Of a stretch of 64,000 nucleotides of DNA, positions 43,515 to 52,815 are shown piece by piece (within the stretch, counting starts at the first letter, position 1; each line of letters starts with the position of its first letter). This DNA comes from SZUA-442 sp963792405. GTDB lineage: Bacteria; Actinomycetota; Acidimicrobiia; Spongiisociales; UBA5794. The position numbers were made by a program, and so were the translations under genes. The notes below the pieces were generated by a model. That model was not told the DNA's origin. It saw only the letters and a list, made by a program, of their open reading frames with translations, and did no database searches. The stretch is from NCBI GenBank assembly GCA_963792405.1, contig CAWBVU010000006.1, positions 1,426,001-1,490,000 of the forward strand, given 5' to 3'.

Positions 43515-44275
43515 TGGACGTGACGCTCAAGGTCTGGCGCCAGGACGGCCCCTCGGCAGAGGGATCCTTCAAGACCTACGAGGCCAACGACGTGTCGCCC
43601 GATGCCTCGTTCCTCGAGATGCTCGACCAGGTCAACGAGCACCTCAACGACATCGGCGAGGACCCGATCGCGTTCGACAGTGACTGCAGGGAGGGCATCT
43701 GCGGCACCTGCGGCGTCATGATCAACGGGCATCCCCACGGTCCGCAGAGCGGGACCGCGACGTGCCAGCTCCACATGCGCAAGTTCTCCGACGGCGACCT
43801 GATCGAGATCGAACCGTGGAGGGCCACGGCGTTCCCCGTGATCCGGGACCTCGTCGTGGACCGGGCGCCCTTCGATCGGATCATCGAAGCCGGTGGGTAC
43901 ATCTCGGTGAGCACCGGCCAGCCGCGGGACGCCAACATCGACCGGATTCCCAAGTCGGCAGCCGATGCCGCGATGGATGCCGCGGCGTGCATCGGGTGCG
44001 GCGCATGCGTGGCGGCGTGCCCCAACAGTGCCGCCAACCTGTTCACGGCAGCGAAGATGCAGCACCTGAACCTGCTCCCCCAGGGCCAGCCGGAACGCTT
44101 CAGCAGGGCGATCGCCATGGTCGAGACGATGGAGGAGTATTTCGGCTCGTGCTCGAACATCGGGGAGTGCGAACGGGCATGCCCGAAGAACATCTCGATC
44201 GACTTCATCGCGATGATGAACGCGGACTACGTCAAGGCGCAGTTCAAGAACCCCGTGAAGGCCGGCCGCGCCTAG
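43514..44275 (+). CDS. sdhB: Succinate dehydrogenase iron-sulfur subunit SdhB
   Basis: A 253-residue protein: [2Fe-2S] ligands in CREGICGTCG and a later Cys in TATCQLH, [4Fe-4S] ligands in CIGCGACVAACP, and [3Fe-4S] ligands in CSNIGECERACP. It carries electrons from SdhA to the cytochrome. The order sdhC-A-B, with overlapping codons, is typical of this complex II type. Confidence 0.94.
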   Translation: MDVTLKVWRQDGPSAEGSFKTYEANDVSPDASFLEMLDQVNEHLNDIGEDPIAFDSDCREGICGTCGVMINGHPHGPQSGTATCQLHMRKFSDGDLIEIEPWRATAFPVIRDLVVDRAPFDRIIEAGGYISVSTGQPRDANIDRIPKSAADAAMDAAACIGCGACVAACPNSAANLFTAAKMQHLNLLPQGQPERFSRAIAMVETMEEYFGSCSNIGECERACPKNISIDFIAMMNADYVKAQFKNPVKAGRA

Positions 44276-44392
44276 GGTTCTCCGTACCGGTCATCGGCGT
44301 CGCCGGTCCTGTCGAACCGGCGCGGGACCCGCGGGGGCGACCCGACGCTCCGGTACACTCTGCGTGACCGACCATCCATGAAAGGACAGAGC

Positions 44393-44776
44393 GTGGCCAC
44401 GTTCCTCAGCGACGATCACTTCTCAGCCGCACGGGACGCCCTGAGCACCGATCCGGGCTTCCAGAACAGCATCGCCAATGTCGACCTCGGCGTGCAGTTC
44501 GACGTGTCGGGCGGGCCCGATGGCGATGTCACGTACTTCCTGAAGGTGGCGGACGGCACGGTGTCGACGGACCTCGGGCCGCTCGAAGGGGCCGATGTCA
44601 CCGTCGCCAGCGACTACGAGACCTCCCAGGCCATCTCGAAGGGCGAGTTGAACGTCCAGATGGCGTTCATGACGGGCAAGATCAAGGTCGGCGGCAACAT
44701 GGCCAAGATCATGATGCACCAGAACGTCCTGAACGACTATGCCCGGGTCCTCTCCGGCCTCGACATCGACTACTAG
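44393..44776 (+). CDS. SCP-2 sterol-transfer domain protein
   Basis: A 127-residue single domain. The SCP-2 pattern is clear: DVTYFLKVADGTVSTDLG, ADVTVASDYETSQAISKGELN and QMAFMTGKIKVGGNMAKIM. Such domains bind fatty acyl-CoAs or other lipids in a hydrophobic tunnel. GTG 44393 has AAAGGA upstream and is preferred over ATG 44378. It converges on the HU gene, with two hairpins between them. Confidence 0.82.
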   Translation: MATFLSDDHFSAARDALSTDPGFQNSIANVDLGVQFDVSGGPDGDVTYFLKVADGTVSTDLGPLEGADVTVASDYETSQAISKGELNVQMAFMTGKIKVGGNMAKIMMHQNVLNDYARVLSGLDIDY

Positions 44777-44811
44777 GACTCCTCACCCGCACCCCCGGCG
44801 AGCCCTCCCCT

Positions 44812-44866
44812 CTCGTACCCAGGGTTGCTACCCACCGAAAAGGTGGGTAGCAACCCTGGGTACGAG
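44812..44866. repeat. Long hairpin repeat, copy 3
   Basis: Arms 44812-44836 and 44842-44866, a perfect 25-bp stem with loop GAAAA. The outer arm CGTACCCAGGGTTGCT is conserved; the inner arm is ACCCACC with a matching change on the right arm. It lies 35 bases after the SCP-2 stop codon and could terminate that gene. Confidence 0.9.
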
Positions 44867-44892
44867 CCACAGGCGAGAGTCCCCACGGAAAC

Positions 44893-44926
44893 GAAGGAGC
44901 GGCGCCCCTCGGGGCGCCGCTCCTTC
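44893..44926 (-). terminator. Terminator of the HU gene
   Basis: A perfect inverted repeat, GAAGGAGCGGCGCCCC (44893-44908) and its complement (44911-44926), with an effective CTCG tetraloop. It follows the HU stop codon and on the minus strand continues CGTTTCC, a weak T-run. Confidence 0.7.
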
Positions 44927-44947
44927 ATGTTGCTGAACGGTCGGTAC

Positions 44948-45226
44948 TCAGCCGGGCTTCACGGAGTCCTTGAACGCCTTGCCGGCCTTGAAGGCGGGGA
45001 CCCGGGTCGCGGCGACCTTGATCTCCTGCCCCGTCTGCGGATTCCGGGCCGTTCGGGCCGCACGGTTGCGGGCCTCGAAGGTGCCGAAGCCGGTGATCGC
45101 GACCTTGCCCGATGCCACGACCCCGTTGACGATGACGTCGAGCGTCTCGTTCACCATCTTCTCTGCCAAAGCCTTCGACTCGCCGGTGTTGCGAGCAACT
45201 GCCTCGATGAGTTCGCCCTTGTTCAC
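44948..45226 (-). CDS. hup: HU-family DNA-binding protein
   Basis: A 92-residue protein with the HU fold and arm: GFGTFEARNRAARTARNPQTG contains the DNA-intercalating Pro in the RNPQTG loop, followed by IKVAATRVPAFKAGKAFKDSV. It lacks the long lysine-rich tail of mycobacterial HupB. The GTG start has GGAGG upstream. A promoter TTGCTA-17-TAGAGT and a small hairpin lie in its leader. Confidence 0.93.
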   Translation of the reverse strand: MNKGELIEAVARNTGESKALAEKMVNETLDVIVNGVVASGKVAITGFGTFEARNRAARTARNPQTGQEIKVAATRVPAFKAGKAFKDSVKPG

Positions 45227-45243
45227 TTGGAAACCTCCTCATG

Positions 45244-45260
45244 CCCACGACCGTCGTGGG
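45244..45260 (-). other. Small hairpin in the HU leader
   Basis: CCCACGA (45244-45250) and TCGTGGG (45254-45260) form a 7-bp stem with a three-base loop, between the promoter and the ribosome site. It could be an RNA structure affecting translation or an operator; nothing more can be said. Confidence 0.45.
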
Positions 45261-45278
45261 ACGAATAACACGAGTGTA

Positions 45279-45307
45279 ACTCTACCCAGCACCCAGATGT
45301 GTAGCAA
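45279..45307 (-). promoter_or_regulatory. HU promoter (TTGCTA-17-TAGAGT)
   Basis: On the minus strand TTGCTA (45302-45307) and TAGAGT (45279-45284) are 17 bases apart. The predicted start gives a leader of about 45 bases carrying a hairpin and GGAGG. Confidence 0.6.
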
Positions 45308-45378
45308 CAATAGGCCTTTTCCGGGTGCCGGACGAACGCGAATCCGATAGAGTACCCGCCGGACCGGAGGCAATCGCT

Positions 45379-46371
45379 GTGAAGAAGAACTGGACGAAGA
45401 TCGCGATCGCGCTCGGTCCTGTCCTCCTCATGGCTTCCGTGGTCTGGGAGTACGCTCGGATGAATCCGTCGTACAACTTCCTCCTCACCCCATGGGCGCT
45501 CAGGGGGTACGAGACGAACCACGGTCCCGTGTTCCTCACCCTTGCGGGCCTCATGCTCATCGGGGGCCTGCTGACGGGATGGGAGGCCGCTCTGCGCGAG
45601 CGAATGGCGCTGGCGGTCACCGCCTACTTCGTGGCCGCCGCCACGCTGTTCGCCGCAGTGTTCACCGACCAGAGCATCTCGATCACCTTCACGACACTCT
45701 TCAGCATGATCCTCGCGGCGTTCGTGGCCGGCGCCATCGCCGCGATGGTGCGCGACCTGTTCGGCGACCGTGTTCGGATCCTCAAGCGTGCCCTCCCCGT
45801 GTTCATCGTCGTGTTCGTCGTGCTCGCCCTCCTCTCCGGCGTGACCCTCGTGGGCACGACGGTCGAACAGCCGGTGTGGATCGTGGTCCTTGCCGCCTTC
45901 CTCCTCTTCGGTGCCCTGTCGGTCGTGATCAAGCCGCTGAACATGGCCGCCAACCGCATGCTGATCACGTCCTCGGTGGGCGCGTGGGGTGTCGTGGTCC
46001 TGTCCGGCGGTGCCGTCCGCCAGAACCTCATCGACGAGCAGCTGGTGACCGAACAGGCGGGCGGTGTCACCGGCATCGCTGCGCAGTACAAGGACACCCA
46101 GGCCGCCTCGGGGTGGTGGTTCGCCGGATTCGCGATGTTCATCCTGTTCATCGGTGCGGTCGGGCTGTGGGCGAGGCGCAGGGACATCGTGGCCGCCATC
46201 GCACGGGCCCGGCGCCAGCGCGAAGCTGCCGAGGCCAGCGCAAGGGAGATCCAGGAGGCCGCGGAGATGTATGCCAAGGAGAAGGCGCATCAGGCGGCCA
46301 CAGCGCCCTCGGGTACCTCACCCCAAGCCACCGCAGCCGCAGATCCCGGAGCCGAGTCGGCTGCCCCGTAG
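45379..46371 (+). CDS. Eight-helix membrane protein of unknown function with coiled-coil tail
   Basis: A 330-residue protein with eight predicted membrane helices (residues 8-260; for example LPVFIVVFVVLALLSGVTLV) followed by a cytoplasmic Arg/Ala/Glu coiled coil (RARRQREAAEASAREIQEAA) and a Pro/Ala-rich tail. GTG 45379 has GGAGG nine bases upstream; a TAGAGT hexamer lies at 45348-45353. No family recognised. It is divergent from HU. Confidence 0.65.
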   Translation: MKKNWTKIAIALGPVLLMASVVWEYARMNPSYNFLLTPWALRGYETNHGPVFLTLAGLMLIGGLLTGWEAALRERMALAVTAYFVAAATLFAAVFTDQSISITFTTLFSMILAAFVAGAIAAMVRDLFGDRVRILKRALPVFIVVFVVLALLSGVTLVGTTVEQPVWIVVLAAFLLFGALSVVIKPLNMAANRMLITSSVGAWGVVVLSGGAVRQNLIDEQLVTEQAGGVTGIAAQYKDTQAASGWWFAGFAMFILFIGAVGLWARRRDIVAAIARARRQREAAEASAREIQEAAEMYAKEKAHQAATAPSGTSPQATAAADPGAESAAP

Positions 46372-46411
46372 TGGATACGAGCCGAGGGGCTCCCGCGACG
46401 CGCAGATGCCT

Positions 46412-46435
46412 GAGGGGCCCCGTGAGGGGCCCCTC
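46412..46435. terminator. Bidirectional terminator between the membrane protein and mdh
   Basis: GAGGGGCCCC (46412-46421) and GGGGCCCCTC (46426-46435) form a 10-bp stem with loop GTGA, located between the convergent stop codons at 46371 and 46456. Confidence 0.6.
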
Positions 46436-46455
46436 TTCACATGCGGTGTCCGCCC

Positions 46456-47394
46456 TCAGTCGGCGACAAGCTCATCCATCTCGGCGACCTTCTCCTTGAC
46501 CGCGGCGGCGGCTGCCGCGAGGGCCTGCGTCTCGGCCGCCGTGAGGTCGACCTCGACGATCTCCTCGACGCCGTTGCTTCCGAGCTTCGCGATGACCCCG
46601 AGGTAGACGTCCGAGATGCCGTACTGGCCCTCCATCCAGGCACAGACCGGCATCTCCTGTCCGGTGTCGGCGATGATCGCCCGCACCATGGCTGCCGCCG
46701 CGGCAGACGGCGCGTAGTAGGCAGATCCCGTCTTGAGGAAGGCCACGATCTCGGCACCACCGTTGCGTGTCCGCTCCACGAGGGCATCGACCGCCTCGTC
46801 GTCGAGGACGTCGCTCAACGGTACGCCGCCGACCATGCACAGCGAGGGAACGGGCACCATCGTCTCGCCATGGGATCCGAGCGTCACCGCGGACACGTCG
46901 AGGATGTCGTGTCCGGTCGTCTCCGAGATGAAGTGGACGAACCTCGCACTGTCGAGCATTCCCGCCTGGCCGAGGACCTTGTGCCTCGGAAGGCCCGACA
47001 CCTCGGCGGCGAGCGTCGTCATCTGGTCCAGGGGGTTCGTCACAACGACGATGACGGCATCAGGGGAGTACCGGACGATCTCCTCCGTGACGGTCTTGAC
47101 GATGCCTGCGTTCACCTCGAGGAGATCCATGCGGCTCATGCCGGGCTTGCGGGGCAGCCCCGCGGTGATCACGACCACGTCGGAGCCTGCCGTGTCGGCA
47201 TAGTCGTTCGTACCCGTCACGATGGTGCGGTACCCGAGGATCGAACGGGACTGGTTCATGTCGAGCGCGAGCCCCTGGGGCAGGCCCTCCACGATGTCGG
47301 TCATCACCACCTCGTCGACGATGTCCCACTCGGCGATGCGTTGAACCGTGGTGGATCCGTACTTCCCGGCTCCGACGACGGTGACCTTGGACAT
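46456..47394 (-). CDS. mdh: Malate dehydrogenase (LDH-like type)
   Basis: A 312-residue NAD-dependent enzyme: dinucleotide motif VTVVGAGKYGSTT, substrate Arg in GLPRKPGMSRMDLL (Arg rather than Gln favours malate over lactate), TNPLD, and catalytic His in GSHGETMVP. It interconverts malate and oxaloacetate. ATG 47394 follows GAGGGGAG. It belongs to the local TCA-cycle cluster with icd upstream on the same strand. Confidence 0.93.
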   Translation of the reverse strand: MSKVTVVGAGKYGSTTVQRIAEWDIVDEVVMTDIVEGLPQGLALDMNQSRSILGYRTIVTGTNDYADTAGSDVVVITAGLPRKPGMSRMDLLEVNAGIVKTVTEEIVRYSPDAVIVVVTNPLDQMTTLAAEVSGLPRHKVLGQAGMLDSARFVHFISETTGHDILDVSAVTLGSHGETMVPVPSLCMVGGVPLSDVLDDEAVDALVERTRNGGAEIVAFLKTGSAYYAPSAAAAAMVRAIIADTGQEMPVCAWMEGQYGISDVYLGVIAKLGSNGVEEIVEVDLTAAETQALAAAAAAVKEKVAEMDELVAD

Positions 47395-47540
47395 GGGGGC
47401 TCCCCTCTCCTCGCGGCGATCCGTGATGGCCTCAGGGTAGTTCCGCATCGGGGCCTGGACCCTCGGCGCCCCGGCACATGCACGGCTTCAACCGACCAGG
47501 GTGGCGTCCCCGCGTTCGGTCGTGGCAGGTGCGGCGAGGC

Positions 47541-48744
<1,204 letters not shown>

Positions 48745-48770
48745 CGCTTCTCCGTTGTCGTCGAGTGTCG

Positions 48771-49631
48771 TCAGATCCTGTGTGCCGCGGTGCGGGCGAG
48801 CATCACGGTGTTCGCGAGGAGCGATGCTCGTGTCATGGGGCCGACGCCGCCGGGCACCGGGGTGATCGCGGAGGCGACCTCTGCAACCTCCGCAAATGCT
48901 ACGTCACCGACGAGCCCAGCGTCGGTCCGGTTCGTGCCGACGTCGATCACCACGGCACCGGGCTTGACGAAATCCGCGGTGAACATGCCCGGACGCCCCA
49001 CCGCAGTGATGAGGATGTCGGCCTGGCGGCACACGGAGGCCAGGTCCGGCGTACGCGAGTGCGCCTGGATCACCGTTGCGTCTGCGCCCTTCGCACCGAG
49101 CAGGATCCCCATCGGACGTCCGACGAGGAAGCTTCGACCGACCACGACCGCAGTGCGCCCTTGTGTGGGGATCCCGTAGTGATCGAGGATCATCATGATG
49201 CCGGACGGTGTGGCGGGAAGCGGGCCCGGGCGACCGAGGATCATGCGGCCGAGATTGAACGGGTGGAGCCCGTCTGCGTCCTTGGCCGGCAGCACACGCT
49301 CGACAGCCGCCTCACCGTCGAGCCCCGAGGGCAGCGGTAGTTGGACGATCATCCCCGACACGTCTGGTCGTGCGTTGAGGTCGTCGACCGCTGCGAGCAC
49401 CTCATCCTGTGTCGCCGACTCGGGAAGGTTCACGTCGATCGACGCCATGCCGACCGTTTCGGCGTCCTTGTGCTTGTACGCGACATAGACGTGGGATGCG
49501 GGGTCATCACCGACGAGCAGCGTCGCGAGGCCGACGTTCACACCGGTTGCAGCGAGCTCGGCGACCTGTGCCGACACGCGTGCGCGGACGGCGGCTGCGA
49601 CCTCGGTACCCGAGAGGATCTGAGCGCTCAA
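48771..49631 (-). CDS. folD: Bifunctional methylenetetrahydrofolate dehydrogenase/cyclohydrolase FolD
   Basis: A 286-residue enzyme with catalytic Lys in YVAYKHKDAE (about residue 54), QLPLPSGLD and the NADP motif VVVGRSFLVGRPMG, then PGGVGPMTRASLL. It supplies formyl-THF, which purN and purH upstream consume. The start is TTG at 49631, overlapping the purH stop (TTGA), so it is translationally coupled to purH. Confidence 0.92.
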   Translation of the reverse strand: MSAQILSGTEVAAAVRARVSAQVAELAATGVNVGLATLLVGDDPASHVYVAYKHKDAETVGMASIDVNLPESATQDEVLAAVDDLNARPDVSGMIVQLPLPSGLDGEAAVERVLPAKDADGLHPFNLGRMILGRPGPLPATPSGIMMILDHYGIPTQGRTAVVVGRSFLVGRPMGILLGAKGADATVIQAHSRTPDLASVCRQADILITAVGRPGMFTADFVKPGAVVIDVGTNRTDAGLVGDVAFAEVAEVASAITPVPGGVGPMTRASLLANTVMLARTAAHRI

Positions 49632-51145
49632 TGTCGGAAGTGCCTTTCCCCGGTGAACACGAGCGCGATACCGTGCTCGTTCGCCGACTCGATGACCTCG
49701 TCGTCACGCATCGATCCACCCGGCTCGACAATGGCCGCGACACCGGCTGATGCGAGGAGGTCCGGACCATCCCTGAATGGGAAGAAGGCGTCCGAGGCGC
49801 AGACGCTCCCCCGCGCCCGCTCCCCCGCCTTGGCGAGGGCGCGTTCCGCGGCGCCGACCCTGGACTGGTCGCCTGCACCCACGCCGACGGCAGCGCCGTC
49901 GTTGACGAGCACGATCGCGTTCGACTTGGTGTGTGCCGCCACGACCCATGCCATCTCGAGGTCGCGCATCTCGGCTGGCGACGGTTCCCTGGCCTTCGAC
50001 GCCCACCCTTCGGGAAGGGCACCGATGGTGTCCCGCTTCTGCACGAGGAATCCGTCATCGATGCTCCGCACGTCGAGGTCATGGGGCGACGGGGCGGGCG
50101 CGACGAGGACCCGGACGTTCCGCTTCTGGGCGAGGACGGATCGCGCCGGCTCGTCGACGTCGCGGGCGATCACGATCTCGACGAAACGGGACGAGAGAGC
50201 CCTTGCCGTCGCCTCGTCGAGGCCGCCGTTGATGGCGACGACGCCCCCGAAGGCGGAGAGCGGATCGCATGCCCATGCCCTCTCGAACGCCTCGACCACC
50301 GTGTCGCCCCGTGCGGCGCCACATGCGTTCATGTGTTTGACGATCGCCACGGCACCTTTCGGCAGGTCCGTGGCGAGCCGCCATGCGGCGTCGGCATCGG
50401 CGTAGTTGTTGAAGGACATCTCCTTGCCCTGGATCTGGTCCGCGGCTGACCACCACCCTCGGCTCCCCGACGGGGCGTAGAGGCCGGCGGGCTGGTGCGG
50501 ATTCTCCCCGTAGCGCAGGTCTGCGCGTTTGACGAGGGGGAGCACGAGGCGCTCGGCACCGTCACGTTCCATCCAGTTGGAGATCGCCGCGTCGTATTCG
50601 GCGGTGCGGAAGAAGGCCTCCCTCGCCAGATCCGCCCGAAACGCGGCCGTCGTGCCACCCGTGGCGATCGCACTGAGCACGGCGTCGTATCGGTCGGGGG
50701 AGACGACGGTGGCGACCCAGGCGTGGTTCTTCGCCGCGGCCCGGATCATCGCCGGACCGCCGATGTCGATCTGCTCGATGATCTCCGCGTCCGTGGCGCC
50801 CGCTGCGACGGTCTGCTCGAACGGGTACAGGTTGACGACGACCAGCTGGAAGGGCTCGATGCCGAAGTCCATCAGGCTGGCGCGGTGGTCCGACTTCCCG
50901 AGATCGGCGAGGATGCCTCCGTGGATCCGAGGATGGAGCGTCTTGACCCTCCCGCCGAGCATCTCCGGGGCGCCGGTGACGTCCTCCACCCGTACCACCG
51001 GGATGCCTGCGGCGTCGAGGTGGTCCGCGGTCCCTCCCGACGAGACGATCTCGACGCCATGGTCGACGAGGGAGGCAGCGAAGGGGGTGAGTCCCCGCTT
51101 GTCCGAGACCGAGATCAGCGCCCTCCCGACGGCGATGCGGGTCAC
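49628..51145 (-). CDS. purH: Bifunctional AICAR formyltransferase/IMP cyclohydrolase PurH
   Basis: A 505-residue enzyme: N-terminal IMP cyclohydrolase domain (ISVSDKRGLTPFAASL, GGRVKTLHPRIHGGIL) and C-terminal AICAR transformylase domain (RYGENPHQPAGLY, KHMNACGAARGD, SDAFFPFRDG). It performs the last two steps to IMP. GTG start 51145 overlaps the purN stop (GTGA). Confidence 0.94.
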   Translation of the reverse strand: MTRIAVGRALISVSDKRGLTPFAASLVDHGVEIVSSGGTADHLDAAGIPVVRVEDVTGAPEMLGGRVKTLHPRIHGGILADLGKSDHRASLMDFGIEPFQLVVVNLYPFEQTVAAGATDAEIIEQIDIGGPAMIRAAAKNHAWVATVVSPDRYDAVLSAIATGGTTAAFRADLAREAFFRTAEYDAAISNWMERDGAERLVLPLVKRADLRYGENPHQPAGLYAPSGSRGWWSAADQIQGKEMSFNNYADADAAWRLATDLPKGAVAIVKHMNACGAARGDTVVEAFERAWACDPLSAFGGVVAINGGLDEATARALSSRFVEIVIARDVDEPARSVLAQKRNVRVLVAPAPSPHDLDVRSIDDGFLVQKRDTIGALPEGWASKAREPSPAEMRDLEMAWVVAAHTKSNAIVLVNDGAAVGVGAGDQSRVGAAERALAKAGERARGSVCASDAFFPFRDGPDLLASAGVAAIVEPGGSMRDDEVIESANEHGIALVFTGERHFRH

Positions 51146-51774
51146 CGCGCCACCTGCGCAGGTTCTGACCAGACCACCTTGCGGCCTTCCACCGCCAGGA
51201 CTCCCCTGCCGAGGGCCGAGAGGGCCATCGGAAGGAGCCGATGCTCGATCGACTGCAGCCTCGCATGGAGTGACGCGGCGTCGTCCCCGGATTCGACCGG
51301 CACCGCTTCCTGGATGATGATCGGACCGTGATCCACCTGCTCGTCGACGAAGTGCACGGTCACGCCTGTCACCGTCACGCCGTACGAGAGCGCCTGGTCG
51401 ACGGCGTCGGCGCCGGGGAAGGCCGGCAGCAGCGCCGGATGGACGTTGACGATGGCGTCCGGGAATCGCGTGACCGCCTCCGGGGAGAGGATTCGCATGA
51501 ACCCTGCGAGGACGAGAGCCCGTGCGCCGTGCCGGTCCGCGGCATCGCAGACAGCCGTCGTGAACGCCTCCCGGGTGCGATGGTGCGCCCACGGCACGAC
51601 CTCGGTCGAAATGCCCGCGCCGGTGGCACGGTCGAGGGCAGCGATGTCGGGCCGGTCCGAGATCACGGCGACGATGTGGCAGTCGAGGGTTCCGCCCGCC
51701 TCGGCATCGATCAGGGCTTGGAGGTTGGTGCCGCTCCCTGAGACGAGCACGGCGATGGGCAGCGGGGACGGCAT
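51142..51774 (-). CDS. purN: Phosphoribosylglycinamide formyltransferase PurN
   Basis: A 210-residue enzyme: VLVSGSGTNLQALIDA at the N-terminus, catalytic NVHPALLPAFPGADAV and VHFVDEQVDHGPII. It transfers formyl from 10-formyl-THF to GAR. The ATG is 8 bases after TAGAAT (51783-51788), suggesting a leaderless purN-purH-folD message. The three genes form a folate-linked purine operon. Confidence 0.93.
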   Translation of the reverse strand: MPSPLPIAVLVSGSGTNLQALIDAEAGGTLDCHIVAVISDRPDIAALDRATGAGISTEVVPWAHHRTREAFTTAVCDAADRHGARALVLAGFMRILSPEAVTRFPDAIVNVHPALLPAFPGADAVDQALSYGVTVTGVTVHFVDEQVDHGPIIIQEAVPVESGDDAASLHARLQSIEHRLLPMALSALGRGVLAVEGRKVVWSEPAQVAR

Positions 51775-51824
51775 CGGCCCCGATTCTAGGCGGACCCCAT
51801 CACCTCGGCTCTGCGTTGGTTGCC

Positions 51825-51877
51825 CCGTACCCAGGGTTGCTGTCCACCGAAAAGGTGGACAGCAACCCTGGGTACGG
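51825..51877. repeat. Long hairpin repeat, copy 4
   Basis: Arms 51825-51848 and 51854-51877 (24 bp, perfect) with loop GAAAA. The sequence is CGTACCCAGGGTTGCT plus GTCCACC, as in copy 1. It sits 12 bases after the sucD stop codon and upstream of the purN promoter, so it could terminate sucCD transcription. Confidence 0.9.
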
Positions 51878-51888
51878 ACCGACGGCGG

Positions 51889-52815
51889 TCAGGCGCCGAG
51901 GGCCTCGAGCATCGCGGAGCCCATGTCGGTGGGGGTCGGTGCGACGACGACGCCTGCCGCCGTGAGGGCCTCGATCTTGGCGGCTGCGGTGCCCTTGCCA
52001 CCTGAGATGATCGCCCCCGCATGGCCCATCCGCTTCCCGGGGGGCGCCGACGTGCCTGCGATGAATCCCGCGACCGGCTTCGTCATGTTGGCCGTGATCC
52101 AGTCCGCGGCCTCCTCCTCTGCAGTGCCGCCGATCTCGCCGATCATGATGACGCCCTCGGTGTCGGGATCGTCGTTGAACATGCGGAGGCAGTCGACGAA
52201 GTTCGTGCCGTTCACGGGGTCACCACCGATGCCGATGGCCGTGGTCTGGCCGAGCCCATTCAGCGTGAGCTGGTGCACGGCTTCGTAGGTGAGGGTCCCC
52301 GACCTCGAGACCACGCCTACGCGACCCGGCTCGTGGATGTAGCCGGGCATGATCCCGATCTTGCATTGCCGGGGCGTGATGACCCCCGGGCAGTTCGGTC
52401 CCACGAGACGCACATCGCGCCCCTCGAGGAATCGCTTCACGATGACCATGTCCGCGACAGGGATCCCCTCGGTGATCGCCACGATGAGCGGCACGCCCGC
52501 ATCGGCGGCCTCCATGATGGCGTCTGCGGCGAACGGCGGGGGAACGTAGACGACGGAGGCTGTCGCACCGGTCTCGGCGACCGCCTCGGCGACATCGCGG
52601 AAGATCGGGAGCTCGACGTCGTACGTCGCGGGTCGGCCCGGCACCCCGGAGGTGTCGGTCTCGCCCTCGAAGCGCTCGGTCGACCCTGCACGCGAAGGGT
52701 GCACGGCGCCGACCATCCTCGTTCCGTACGCGATCGCCTTGTCGGTGTGGAATCGCCCCGTCTTGCCGAGGCCCTGAACGAGGACGGTGGTGTCGGTGTT
52801 CACGAGCACACTCAT
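51889..52815 (-). CDS. sucD: Succinyl-CoA synthetase alpha subunit SucD
   Basis: A 308-residue subunit: CoA-binding Rossmann domain (VQGLGKTGRFHTDKAI), VGPNCPGVITP, and the phosphohistidine His265 in GKRMGHAGAI. The ATG overlaps the sucC stop (ATGA). N-terminal Gly pattern differs from the usual GxTGxxG (here GLGKTG), which is a mild deviation. Confidence 0.93.
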   Translation of the reverse strand: MSVLVNTDTTVLVQGLGKTGRFHTDKAIAYGTRMVGAVHPSRAGSTERFEGETDTSGVPGRPATYDVELPIFRDVAEAVAETGATASVVYVPPPFAADAIMEAADAGVPLIVAITEGIPVADMVIVKRFLEGRDVRLVGPNCPGVITPRQCKIGIMPGYIHEPGRVGVVSRSGTLTYEAVHQLTLNGLGQTTAIGIGGDPVNGTNFVDCLRMFNDDPDTEGVIMIGEIGGTAEEEAADWITANMTKPVAGFIAGTSAPPGKRMGHAGAIISGGKGTAAAKIEALTAAGVVVAPTPTDMGSAMLEALGA

